The translations under genes and the position numbers were made by a program. DNA of 64,000 bases from Tachypleus tridentatus (lineage: Eukaryota; Arthropoda; Merostomata; Xiphosura; Limulidae): positions 69,408,447 through 69,472,446 of the forward strand of contig NC_134835.1 in assembly GCF_004210375.1 (NCBI RefSeq), given 5' to 3'. This document shows positions 1-9,727 of the stretch, one piece after another. Positions within the stretch are counted from its first letter, which is position 1, and every line of letters begins with the position of its first letter. A model generated the notes under the pieces. The model saw only the letters and a list, made by a program, of their open reading frames with translations. It ran no database searches and was not told the DNA's origin.

Positions 1-591
1 TTAGCTTTGTTTTACAGGCATATTTGACATTTTGAGGGCAACTTGACATATTCAAGGTGGAAGTAATTTATTTAATGTATGACAACATATTGTGGAATGT
101 TGCTTGCTTCAAAGTCTGTTTTTAAGTTTTGTTTTTAACTTCAATAAATGTTTGTCAAAGTATGTAAGAGAAGTGCAAATTCCATTCAGTGTGGCTGAAT
201 ATCTATGCTTAAGCTAACTGTCCACTAGAACACCTGTAAAAACTTGTGTGCACACACACACAGAAGAAAGGGGAATGAGTAACATTTATCTTTTTTTATT
301 TGCATCACACTGTATGTGCTACTGCTAAAGTTGTTTTTTTTTATAGCTGTTCTGCATTTTGTATAAAATGTAATAAAACATTAATTATTTAAATTTGTGA
401 ATTTCATATTGTTTTTGGAATTGGTAAAATTTTGTAAGTGATTCTTTACAAGATTTTCTAAACAGCAGAAATTTAAGTTTCTTCCTTTAAAGTGTCTAAT
501 TGTATTATTAGAGTTAATGATTCATCTTATTACATTCTTTGAAAGACATTTTTGAAAGCTGCCATGTATGTTTAACTTGTAACTTTAAAAG
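1..591. other. Intronic sequence upstream of the first visible eIF2A exon
   Basis: AT-rich sequence with no convincing open reading frame. It ends in the acceptor AG at 590-591, so it is most likely intron of the eIF2A gene. It holds a short CA run near 247-262 and several T runs. I see no earlier eIF2A exon here. Confidence 0.6.
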
Positions 592-711
592 GTGGAAGAA
601 AGAGATGAAAATCAACTTGGCAATGAAACTTCTCCAGTTTATACAGAAGTAGATCAGACTGAAACTACTGGAGATCCTGAGAAAGATAAAAAAATTAGGA
701 ATATTAAAAAG
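592..711 (+). CDS. EIF2A: eIF2A, antepenultimate coding exon (partial gene)
   Basis: This exon encodes 40 residues in phase 0, from VEERDENQLG to DKKIRNIKK. It follows an AG at 590-591 and precedes the donor GTAAAC. The first part is acidic and low in conservation; the last residues (DPEKDKKIRNIKK) begin the charged C-terminal helix of eukaryotic initiation factor 2A. eIF2A is a cytosolic, 40S-associated protein with an N-terminal beta-propeller and acts in non-canonical initiation. The propeller exons must lie left of the window. PYM carries a similar tail, but with the next two exons the match to eIF2A is better. No start codon is present, so this is the 3' end of the gene. Confidence 0.85.
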
Positions 712-1612
712 GTAAACTTGCTAGTGTTAGAAACAAATTTCAGTTAATATCATTAATATTGTGTTGTATTCCTTATAAGTAACAGAGTTTCAATATTATA
801 TTTAATTAACAATGTTCATTACTAGATATATATTTTTAATTGTGATCTGCATAGGTAGCTTGCTTTGATGAGAAATTAATATTAATGATATACTTTAAGA
901 ATATGTTTTTAGCAGTTGCTTTCTTCTTGAGATAGTTCACAAAACTCCTTTTTTTTAATTTTTGTATAACAAAATTCAGGTAATTAACAAAATAATAAAA
1001 GTAAAATGATCTGTGAATAAAGATTTAAATCTTACTTTGTTTACAATGAATTTAATTTTTGAAAGATCTAGCAAAACCTGTTTTGTGATTTTTGATAATT
1101 ATGATGTCTATTGATTATGCAACCTTGAAAACTTAAGTGATGTAAAGTTTCTACTTTTCTAGATATTTCTTAATCTTATACATATACAGGTGAATTTTTA
1201 CTCTTGATATCAGTTTTATATTATTGTATTAAAAAAATACTGAATGCTAATGACACCAACCATTTATTCTCACTGTAAAGATTGTGAAGGTACCAATCAA
1301 ACTGATATTAAAGTTTCTTGAATAACAGAGTTGTTAATGTTTATCTCAAATGAGAAAAACTTTTCTTACATTGTAATTCAAACATATTTGTTCCATATTT
1401 CCAAAATGTTTGTTTTTGGTTTATTAAATGATCCAAAGTGTCTTTGCACTTAAATGCCTAGAAACATTTCTAGTGTATAAAATCATAGAATTATTGCAAA
1501 AACAATTGTAAACTACATAAATACATATTATTTTACTTGTCGTTTTTTTTATTGTGTACAAAATATATGTATGAAACACTTTTATAAGTTAATACATTTG
1601 TTTCTTTATTAG
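712..1612 (+). other. eIF2A intron (phase 0)
   Basis: AT-rich intron with donor GTAAAC at 712 and acceptor TTTCTTTATTAG ending at 1612. I see no embedded gene or recognisable repeat. Confidence 0.75.
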
Positions 1613-1678
1613 AAACTTGATCAGATCTCTAAGCTGAAAACAAAGGAACAAGAAGGGAAAACTCTAGAGCTGAACCAG
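1613..1678 (+). CDS. EIF2A: eIF2A, penultimate coding exon
   Basis: A 66-base exon (22 codons, phase 0 on both sides) between a pyrimidine-rich acceptor and a donor GTTAAC. It reads KLDQISKLKTKEQEGK, then TLELNQ. From memory of the family, the eIF2A tail has the layout KKLKAIEQLKE, a short Gly/Lys linker, then LEKNQLEKI. The phase and spacing fit exactly when this exon is joined to those on either side. It forms part of the lysine- and glutamate-rich C-terminal helical segment thought to contact the ribosome. Confidence 0.86.
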
Positions 1679-2788
1679 GTTAACACATAAGCTCATATTT
1701 TGTTATTATTTAACAATACACTCTGGTTAACATTTGACATTATACTTTACATATTTGAATTTTCCACACCTAGTTTTCATTCATTACATGTGTATGGCTT
1801 TAGCAAATTCATTTTAAGAAACTAGAATCATTTATTTTCTTATTTGAATTTTTCAGTGACATGTGTATTGTATAGAGTTTTAATATTTATCAATGTATGT
1901 ATACTTTTTTAAAATATTAGAAGTATTAAGATCAAAAAAGTGTCTTTTTTTTTTATTAAAAAATATAATTTTGCATTTAACACATTTCAAGCTGTGCTTT
2001 GCCAAACGTTTTTTTTTCTGGAAAGAAACACAAATATTCTACATATTCTTTATATTAGAACACATACTCTGATTGCTATTTTTCACAAAATTTTTCTTAA
2101 AGGTCATTTGTAGCAAATATTTTTTATTTTTTTTGTTAGGTGATTTGTGTAATGGCTATGTTTAGTGCAATATCTTTATTTCTATTTAAATAATATTTTA
2201 TTCACTATGTACAGTCACTTAGCTTCTGTATTATAGTATGAGAAAATTAATTATTTACTGAAGTCAGGAATGATGTGTTTAATAACTGAAAATATTTTTA
2301 TTTAAATATTCTTTTCTTGGGTCTAAAATGTAATATGTAATTTAAATTCTTTATTCATTGCAACAGTGTTCAGTTACTGTATTCTTTTGGTGTCTGTCTG
2401 TTTTAAAAGTATCATAAACGTTTTTGTACCAATATCACTTAAACAGTTTAGCCTTTGGGAGTATCTGCAATGAAATTAATATTGCATAGTTATTATATAG
2501 CAATAACTTGTATGGTAATGTCTGTGTTCTAAGAAACCTGACAGATTAAGGACTTCATATACGAGGTCTGTTCAAAAAAATACGCGGACTGTTTGAATTG
2601 TGCGGCTCCAGTTAGTTCCAGGGGAATCCACTTGGTGTCGCTAGGTTTGCACAGATCAGCTGATTACGACGCCATTTTCATATTGCAGATATCTTCATTT
2701 GTGTATTAGCTACGCGGTTTTAAGTGAAGTGCGATTTTTTCGTTTGGCGGATTTCAGAATGAATGACCTGAAGGAGTAACGACTTGCT

Positions 2789-3136
2789 GTGAAATTTTGT
2801 GTTAAACTTGGAAAATCTGCGACTGAAACTTTTGTTATGCTTAACACGGCTTACGGTGATGTTGCTATGAAGCGTACGGCATGTTTCAAGTGGCATGAAC
2901 GTTTTAAGGATGGTCGACAGTCCATTGAAGATGATGAGCGTCCTGGACGTCCTTCCACGTCAACTGACGACCCACACGTCGACAAAATCAACACCCTGGT
3001 GCGGGCAAATCGACGTCTGACTGTCAGGGAGCTTGCTGAAGAGTGTGGGATATCAGTTGGATCTTGTTACAAGATTTTGACCGAAAAATTGAAGATTCAC
3101 CGCGTTGCTGCGAAATTTGTGCCTCAGAACTCGTGA
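2789..3136 (+). pseudogene. Mariner transposase, N-terminal DNA-binding remnant
   Basis: This open segment lies in the transposase frame downstream of the TAA at codon 7. It shows the paired helix-turn-helix arrangement of mariner transposases: FKWHERFKDGRQSIEDDERPG with the GRPSTS linker, then the second HTH (LTVRELAEECGISVGSCYKI). It stops shortly after the second HTH because the catalytic centre was deleted. Non-functional. Confidence 0.88.
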
Positions 3137-3149
3137 GTTTTTGGCCAAA

Positions 3150-3407
3150 CACTCGATCAATGTTCTTTCCCAACCCCCTACTCACCTGACCTTGCTCCTT
3201 GCGATTTTTTTCTTGTTCCCCAAACTCAAAAGACCCTTGAAAGGAAGAAGATTTGAGACGATTCCCGAGATTAAGGCAAATGCAACGAAGGAGCTGAAGG
3301 ACATTACAAAAGATGCGTACCAGGACTGTTTCAACAAGTGGAAACACCGTTGGGATAAGTGTGTACGTTGGGGAGGAGAGTACTTTGAAGGGATCCCAGA
3401 CCTGTAA
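3150..3407 (+). pseudogene. Mariner transposase, C-terminal remnant
   Basis: Nucleotides around 3170-3230 encode, with one frameshift, the motif around the third catalytic aspartate (PPYSPDLAPCDFF). The same frame then runs to the C-terminus, with KLKRPLKGRRFETIPEIKA and a KWKHRWDKCVRWGGEYFEG tail ending at a stop at 3405-3407. The tail is typical of a mariner subfamily found in arthropods. It is cut off from the N-terminal part by deletion and a shifted frame. Confidence 0.85.
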
Positions 3408-3565
3408 CTTCTAAATAAAGTAGATTTTGTTTTATGACGTCAGTCCGCGTATTTTTTGAACAGCCCTCGTATAATTCATCTGAGATAAATTTTATGACTA
3501 CTTATGGTCACATTTTTAAAGACGTATTTTCATTGTGCTTACATAATTTAATTGCCTCTTTTTAG

Positions 3566-3625
3566 CTGGAAAAAATCAAGAAAGAAAGTGAACTTCTGAA
3601 AGAACTGGAAAAATTGCAGCTCTGA
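3566..3625 (+). CDS. EIF2A: eIF2A, last coding exon with stop
   Basis: The exon encodes LEKIKKESELLKELEKLQL followed by TGA at 3623-3625. Joined to the previous exon it reads ...ELNQ|LEKIKKE, matching the eIF2A tail NQLEKI followed by an acidic LLxELExLEL ending. The acceptor is CCTCTTTTTAG. This closes the gene; the 3' untranslated region follows at once. Confidence 0.87.
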   Translation: MEKIKKESELLKELEKLQL

Positions 3626-3658
3626 TTTTTATGTAAATATATTACTTATGTTCAGTGA

Positions 3659-3664
3659 AATAAA
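3659..3664 (+). promoter_or_regulatory. Polyadenylation signal of eIF2A
   Basis: AATAAA 34 bases after the stop codon, in the short AT-rich 3' untranslated region. It is the first canonical signal after the stop. The cleavage site cannot be fixed from sequence alone, and AATAAA is common by chance in this base composition. Confidence 0.6.
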
Positions 3665-3989
3665 GGAAAATATTTCAAATTAATTAGTACCAGGAAGATT
3701 TGCATTAATATATTAAAATTATCTTTATTTCTGTATTCTTTTTTCTGGAAGTAAAGACTGAAATGTAAATAACTATTTTATGAAAATCTGTCTTACATTA
3801 CACCTACTAATTAATGAATAATAAAAGTAAGCAAATGAATTTTGTACAACAAGAAACAGTTTAAACAAACACTTGTGTATCAACAAGCGATGTAGAAAAT
3901 AAACACAATGCAAATACTATAAAAAGCAAAGCTCATAAACTATTTTATACAGAATGTCTTAAAACTTCAGTGTTTTAATCTTTTGATCT

Positions 3990-5760
3990 ATATTTCCTCA
4001 TCCAGTTTCATTGGCTGTTGATGCATCCAGCAAGCATGGGACCAACAAATATATTTTTGTGTGTCCTCTCAACCATAGGGTGATTTTGGTCATCCACACC
4101 ACTCCATGTCACGTCCTTCTGATTGCTCATTACTGGCCTGCACAACCATGGTTTCTGCAGATGCTCCAGCTCCAATCTGCCTCACCATTATCTCTTCCAT
4201 GTTAACCTCAGTCACCAGCATTTCATTCAGCCCTTCTTAACCTCCATATTCACACCTGGTTTTTATCTGTTCCTTGGCAAGGAAATCCGAATTGTCATGG
4301 CAAGTTGCTTCATATTTATCAAGTTCCATTCACCCTTTCTCTATAGATTGTTATCAATGTAAGTGGGTTGTTTTCTGCCATTGGTCTTTAGACTGAGGGT
4401 TTTCACCTGCTCCTCTTGCAGAATTATTGGAATGTCATTGTGGTTATTCACTTCTTTACTTTACCTCTATTTAAACCTTTGTCTTTGTATTCAATTTTTT
4501 TACTTTACCCTTAAGATTTATTTACCATTGATGTTTTATATACCCTGTATCATTTTACGTATGTTCTCTTTTTATCCAGATCTATCATTTCTTGCTAAAA
4601 CTTGGGTGGCAAATGAAAGTATTTCCTTCTTCTCACTTATGTTTTCTGTCTGATTCAAATAGACTAGAATATCTTGTATGTGCTATTCATTGTTATATTG
4701 CCTGCATGGCTTCCTTCTGTGGTGTTTGCCTATCACTGCCTCTTTATTCTACAACAACTATCCTCTGTTCATGATCTCTCTACTTTTACCAATTGGGTTT
4801 GTTTTAATATGGTTGGCTTAATCTTCCAGTCTCATTCTTCCTGTAATTTATTCCAGGTGTCTTTCCAGCAGAGTAGGCACCTTATCATTCCCTAACATCT
4901 CATCTCTCTCATTTGGAAGAACTTCTTCAACTGGGCATGTGGACCATACTGCATATGTTTATCTCTTCCTACATGAATCAGATAATTTTTTTTTTCCACC
5001 TGTTGCCATTTCTCAGACTTTGGTGAGAATATGACTGCGTAAGTTAACTTTTTGTATACATACCTCTTATTTTTTAGGATCATGTCTTTTTTTTTTCCTT
5101 TACACATCCCACTCTATGGTGAGTGTTGCCTGTCCAGGTATACTTAAACTAGTTAAATCAACAACATAATTGTTAAGTCATCATGGTCTTACGTTATAGC
5201 CACTAAATGCACAATGCTGAGATGAGGATTTCCTCATGATCTATTTGCTTCATTAATGTGCCCATTCTAAACCTTAATTAACCTGTGGACTTTCATGAGT
5301 AGAGCAAAAGATGATAGGTGCCATTCCTTCAAAAGAATATAACAGGAGTGGTCTGTTTTTCAAAACAAATTTCATGTTCACCCATTGTTCCAGACTGTAC
5401 ACTGTGTTTCCCCCTTTTTCTTCTAGTGGAGTATAGGAGTCCTTATCACTTTCCAGTTCCAAGCTGCTGAGGTAGTGGATGATGGAGGCATCCCCCTGAA
5501 TGTGATTGATATATTCAATACTGAACTGGTTCAGTTGAGAAGTAGGGCAGTGGTGTTCTGCTGGTGATTCCCTCCAACTTGATGCTCCATCTCTGAATGT
5601 GTTTATCTGAGAGGATTTTGTATTTTTTGGAATTAGCTGTCAAATATGCAGTTCACCTCTTTGATTGGGATACCTCATTCTACCCCCACATGAATGTTGT
5701 TTTCCAATAGGTGGATTTTAGGTTCAGAAATGGACCAGCCAATGCAAGTTTTTAACATAG
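3990..5760 (+). mobile_element. Degenerate DIRS-like (tyrosine-recombinase) retrotransposon fragment
   Basis: The best anchor is 4011-4205, which reads AVDASSKHGTN... then CHVLLIAHYWPAQPWF and LQLQSASPLSLPC. DIRS elements have a similar segment after the RNase H domain (AVDALS...W, then the VLLIAPYWPAQPWFPxLL-type block). Further on, with many stops and shifts, come pieces suggestive of the tyrosine recombinase N-terminus (QCKWVVFCHW, near 4350-4380). The sequence is pyrimidine-rich on this strand, unlike its surroundings, as in the 52.9-56 kb region. No terminal repeats were found. Both ends are approximate. Confidence 0.55.
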
Positions 5761-6254
5761 ATGGAAGTACTAAATGAGAGTAGCTATATCTGTGACAAAA
5801 GTACTTGTTGGAAACACATTTTCATTATACAAAAATTATAACTTTTTAAAAAAATATGAAAATACAGAGTATTAAGAGAACAAGTTTATTTCCTGAAGCA
5901 AGAGTCACACCACCTAAAACATTTGGCACTACAAAAACGCTATAAATTAACTTAAATTTGTTAATTTCATTGTATCCATGAAACAGCAAAATTTAAAAAT
6001 ACTAAGTTCCATGTGACTTTCAGTAACTATTATATACATCTTTCTGTAGATATGTGAATATTATGTACAAAATATAAAAGTGAGATTGCAGAAGACAAAT
6101 GATGTTTCAAGAGCAGTCTTTGGTCAGCTTTATTCCTAGTTCCAACCTGCAATATGGAAATAATTCTCCACAATGGTACAAAACTGTATACATCACAGCA
6201 ATGAAAACTAATGAATGATTCTAAGAGAGAATTACCTGATTATTGCAAGTATAA
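5761..6254. other. No recognised feature
   Basis: AT-rich sequence, no supported ORF, RNA gene or repeat. Confidence 0.4.
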
Positions 6255-6480
6255 CTGGTCCTGGCCTAGTGGTCAGCATGCCAAGACTGTGAATTAGATG
6301 GTTCATGCTTCAACATAATAAAATTGCAAACTGTTCTCTTAGAGTCATGGGTGCACATAATAGCATTTTCAAATCCTGTTACTCAGACAAAAGTTGGTAT
6401 TAGATACTACTGGTTTAACTGTAGCAGTTAGGAGTGGCTATAAGCTTGTATAGTTTTGTACAAAATTTTGTAAATACAAC
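6255..6480 (+). mobile_element. Degenerate tRNA-like SINE
   Basis: The head reads GGCCTAGTGGTCAGCATGCC, an A-box-like start, followed by GGTTCATGCTTCAA as a B-box-like segment. The tail (TTAGGAGTGGCTATAAG...GTATAGTTTTGTACAAAAT) is a decayed version of the tail shared by the long SINE family elsewhere in the window (TTAGGGACGGCTAG...GTAGCTTTGTGCGAAAT). The tRNA head differs from the other copies, so it may be a separate SINE group sharing a 3' tail. Strongly mutated. Confidence 0.45.
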
Positions 6481-8353
6481 TAAAACTATTGTTTATAAAT
6501 TATTACAAGAAAAGATCCAGCTGCATTTAAGTGATCAAAAAATGACCATAAAATCTGTGCCAACTTCCTTTCTTAATAACTAATGAAGTGAAAACTGAGT
6601 CTCAGAGTTCATGTTATGTACGATTGGTTGAAGAACTTGATTTAAAAGAAAAATTATGAAATTACTCCCCATACAGACATTTATATGTATTTATAAGTAT
6701 TTTAAGTATTATTTTTGATTAATTTTAAATGTGTACCATCTCAATTGTTTTACTTCGTGGATTAGTGGTGCCTACAAACACTTCACGTTAAATATCTATG
6801 TTGTATATTCTACTCAGTTAAACATGGATCAAGAATGTTTGAGAATAAGACAAAGAATTTATTTCCTCTTCACTAACATTAATATCTACAGCTGTCTCGG
6901 AGTAATGCACGACTTTTATTGTTAAATGCTTATTGCACATGTTCTCTACACTTAAGATTCTCAAGCACAGGAATCAACAATGTACTAGGTGTGCATGTCA
7001 TAATGGTAATTCACAGTATCGTTGGCTAAGTGAACTTTTGAGAACATCTAAAAATTTTATAAAAAGATGCAAAGAAAAAAAAATGTTGGTGTGCTACAGT
7101 CAAGATACTATAAGCCTCACAAACTATAACTGTAATAAATGCTTATTTAACTGTGGACTTCGGTATTTCTATGAGGACATTAAATATCCATCTTCCTGTG
7201 TGAAAAGTAAACTTGTAAACAGTGTTAAGATAAACAAGAACAGAACTAGCTGAGATTTCCACCATGTAAGGGTATCTGTATATTAACATAAAATTAATCT
7301 GCTTGTTGGGGACCTGGACCATCGATAAAATATTTCCGGATCAGATACAGAATGAACATTGTTTGCAAGTTTGTATTTCTATACGTTACTTATCTTCAGT
7401 TTACTGAAGAACGTGTGAATTATTATCTAAGGAATCATCAAATGTGAACAATGAGAAAAACTACTGTGTATATCTTTTTTTAAGGAAGTAAAATTATTAT
7501 TTATAGAGAGATGTCCTTTCACATATTTTATAATTATACAAATACATTTTACTGTAATAATAAAAAATGGGTAGCTTTTGAAATGTTCAATTATTAATGA
7601 TAACTTGAATACGTTTGACGTAAGTAATAACATTTGAAAAATTGAAAATGTTTTTTGTAATAACTGTATTTTTCAAGAAATGAATTATGTGGAACTTTTA
7701 ATAAAACCTAAAATATAGTTGCAAGTAGCTTTATGTTGTTTTTGGAAATTCTCATTTTAATGAGCAAATTCTATGAAAAAATAATTTGACATATCTATAA
7801 GTGCATTAATAACTGATCACATTTAATATTAGTTATACAGCTTGTGTTGAAATAAATGGTATTTTTAAGATACTTAATATGACTAACTAATTTTAACTTA
7901 AACAAGCTTATTTAAAAGATCATTGAAAAAGAATCAGTTATGCATCTACTAAATATCCAAGGACAAGTTCATAGGTCAAACCACCACCTGTTTTGACCTA
8001 CATTTTTCTTTTATCTCTTTCAACAACCACTAAGCGTAATTTCTTACACAGTTTTATAATAAATATACAACACAGCTTCCTAACCTAAAATCAATGTTTT
8101 CAACTGTCAAGACATGTTAAAACTAAAAACACTGCATTTCTCAGAGACATTACTACATCTTTCTGCAAAAGTGTCTGATCAAACTTTTTCTAATGAATTT
8201 TATGTAACTGACAGTTTTCTCTCTGTAAAATCACACTTCCACGTTGTTTTTGGTTGTATATTAATATACGAACAGCAATTTGCATTAACTTTCAGGAACA
8301 CTTTAAACTAATTTCTCCATTAAATGTTACAAAAGTTTTACTTCTCTGGTTCA
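6481..8353. other. No recognised gene; 3' flank of the TMEM126-like gene on the right
   Basis: Several short ORFs occur on both strands (6731-7253, 7427-7633, 8114-8311), but none shows a motif, codon structure or splice context I can support. The minus-strand 3' untranslated region of the TMEM126-like gene must lie in its right-hand part. Confidence 0.4.
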
Positions 8354-8879
8354 TCATTTTGCAGAAATGTCATCATCTTCCCCCTTTGATTTGCTAATAA
8401 TTGTATGCAGACAGGTTATTTCTCTGTGTGTTATAAACCATGCAAGAAGTGCTTGAATCATCATATTTAACCCAAGATGAGGAAGACGTGCAGCAGTCAG
8501 TCTTTGATACAAGCTAAAAAGTTCTCTAGGTGAATCTTTTACTGATGGTAAAGGATAAGTGAAGTAACGTTCAGCAAACTGAAAGCATCCAAGAGGGGCT
8601 AAAACCATAGGATAAAGAGCACCAATGCTAACTTGTAGTGCCATAGCTTTAATTTGTACACACATTGAACATGGAGTTTTACCAATCAAAATGTCAGATG
8701 TAATTAATGTAGAATGAAGGAGAGGAGTCAAGAATGATGGAAGTACAACCACAGGAATATAAGTAGACATACGAGCATAATTACGAAGGTTCAAACACTT
8801 TCTGTAATACTGATTACAATAAAAACCTCCTACTCCAGACATTGCTGAGAGAAGAATCTGTCCGTACGTAAAAGGCCAA
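8354..8879 (-). CDS. TMEM126-like protein, exon 2 (main body)
   Basis: Minus-strand exon of 526 bases. It begins after the acceptor TTATTTTCTTTCACAG with one base completing a split codon, then reads WPFTYGQILLSAMSGVGG, the NYARMSTYIPVVVLPSFL block, KTPCSMCVQIKA, GALYPMVLAPLGC, FAERYFTYPLPS and finally KSKGEDDDISAK and a stop. TMEM126A/B share this plan: four hydrophobic segments, an RRI/YRK motif after the first, a Cys-x-x-Cys in the middle, and a G-x-x-YP-x-x-LAxxxxGxxAxRY block. Family members are mitochondrial inner-membrane proteins; in vertebrates TMEM126A and TMEM126B help assemble respiratory complex I. I cannot say which paralogue this arthropod gene corresponds to. Confidence 0.82.
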
Positions 8880-9581
8880 CTGTGAAAGAAAATAATTCAC
8901 TTTGTGAAATTGTATATGAAAATCAAGCAGTAACATGTTCAAATAAATTACTAAGTAATATATAATATTTTGTAATACATCAGCGAGTTGTAAAGCACCT
9001 AACAACATCAAAATAAATCACAATTATATTTTCAAACAAAAGGTTTCATCTTATGCAATTCCTTATTTCAGAGTTTGTTTTCACAATATTACAAGGGAAA
9101 ATACATGTAAAAAAAGGAAAACTAAGCAAACAGTGCATGCAAAGCAAAAATAGTAATTTAGTTTTTGAAACAACACAAGAAAGCATCTTAACAAAATCAA
9201 ATTGTGATGAGAAAGCCTTAAAGGTCCATTTGTATCACAAATGTGTATTTTGGAAATTGTTAACAATAATCTATAAATAATGTATGAAAAGTATGCAAAC
9301 AGGTAGTGGACAACTTGAGCATTTCATTTGTATTAGCATGTTATAAAAACTTACAAGAACCAAACACTTACAACATTTAAACTTTATTTATAAAATGTAC
9401 AATTATTTTCATACTTATTCACAATGTTTAGCTTTTAAATAATTTTCATTATTCTAAATTTTTTCAATAAAAACAACTGTATACAAAACAGCCCTAGCAC
9501 ATTTACTCGGTCTGTAACTCATTAAGTTAATTATAATAGCTCTTTATAGACGTGAAAAAATAAAAATTAACGTGTACAAAC
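8880..9581 (-). other. Intron of the TMEM126-like gene (phase 2)
   Basis: Read on the minus strand, the donor is GTTTGT at 9581-9576 and the acceptor ends at 8880. The donor is weak compared with GTAAGT, but the join gives GT+T (Val) followed by Trp and keeps the frame. The ORFs read inside it (9053-9280 and 9081-9266) look like chance. Confidence 0.6.
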
Positions 9582-9727
9582 ACTTCACTTCGTGGCTTCC
9601 AACTGTGAACAAACTGAAACCGTGCTTGAATGGCTTCCTCTTCTGTTAACAGTACAGACCCTTCTGGAACAGCTCCTCCTTCAAATTTTGCAACATATCT
9701 GGAACTTTTAGAAGACAAACTTTCCAT
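9582..9727 (-). CDS. TMEM126-like protein, exon 1 with start codon
   Basis: Starting at the ATG at 9727 (context CTCAAGATGG, Kozak-like), this exon reads MESLSSKSSRYVAKFEGG, then VPEGSVLLTEEEAIQARF and QFVHSWKPRSE, and ends with two bases of a valine codon. Joined to exon 2 it gives ...KPRSEV|WPFTYGQ..., about 223 residues in all, close to the usual 195-230 of the family. A polypyrimidine stretch and CAG immediately upstream of the exon (about 9759-9740 on the minus strand) suggest a further 5' non-coding exon. The alternative is an unrelated ORF ending at 9527; the exact frame-preserving join and the common W after K/R-S-x-V make the TMEM126 reading more likely. Confidence 0.66.

Larger units (their letters stand above)
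2562..3469 (+). mobile_element. Internally deleted mariner element
   Basis: Inverted repeats of about 29 bases bound the element. The left begins CGAGGTCTGTTC and the reversed right begins CGAGGGCTGTTC; both continue into a shared AT-rich run and TACGCGGACTG. A TA dinucleotide flanks each side (2560-2561 and 3470-3471), as expected for Tc1/mariner insertion. The transposase start lies at 2759, but the seventh codon is TAA. The DNA-binding helix-turn-helix region survives (2789-3136). The middle of the gene with the first two catalytic aspartates is missing, and the rest resumes with a frameshifted YSPDLAPCDFF-like third-aspartate region and the C-terminus (to 3407). At 908 bases it is clearly shorter than a full mariner of about 1.3 kb. 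It cannot encode an active enzyme. Confidence 0.93.
1679..3565 (+). other. Last eIF2A intron, carrying a mariner insertion
   Basis: Donor GTTAAC at 1679 and acceptor CCTCTTTTTAG ending at 3565. The only recognisable content is the mariner copy at 2562-3469; the remainder is AT-rich with no supported feature. The insertion is on the same strand as the gene and leaves both splice sites intact. Confidence 0.75.

Noticed and set aside
592-3625. PYM (partner of Y14 and Mago) instead of eIF2A
   Set aside because: The tails are related, but GKTLELNQLEKI and the LLKELEKLQL end fit eIF2A better.
6731-7253. Two adjacent plus-strand ORFs as a small gene
   Set aside because: AT-driven composition, no motif, no splice support.
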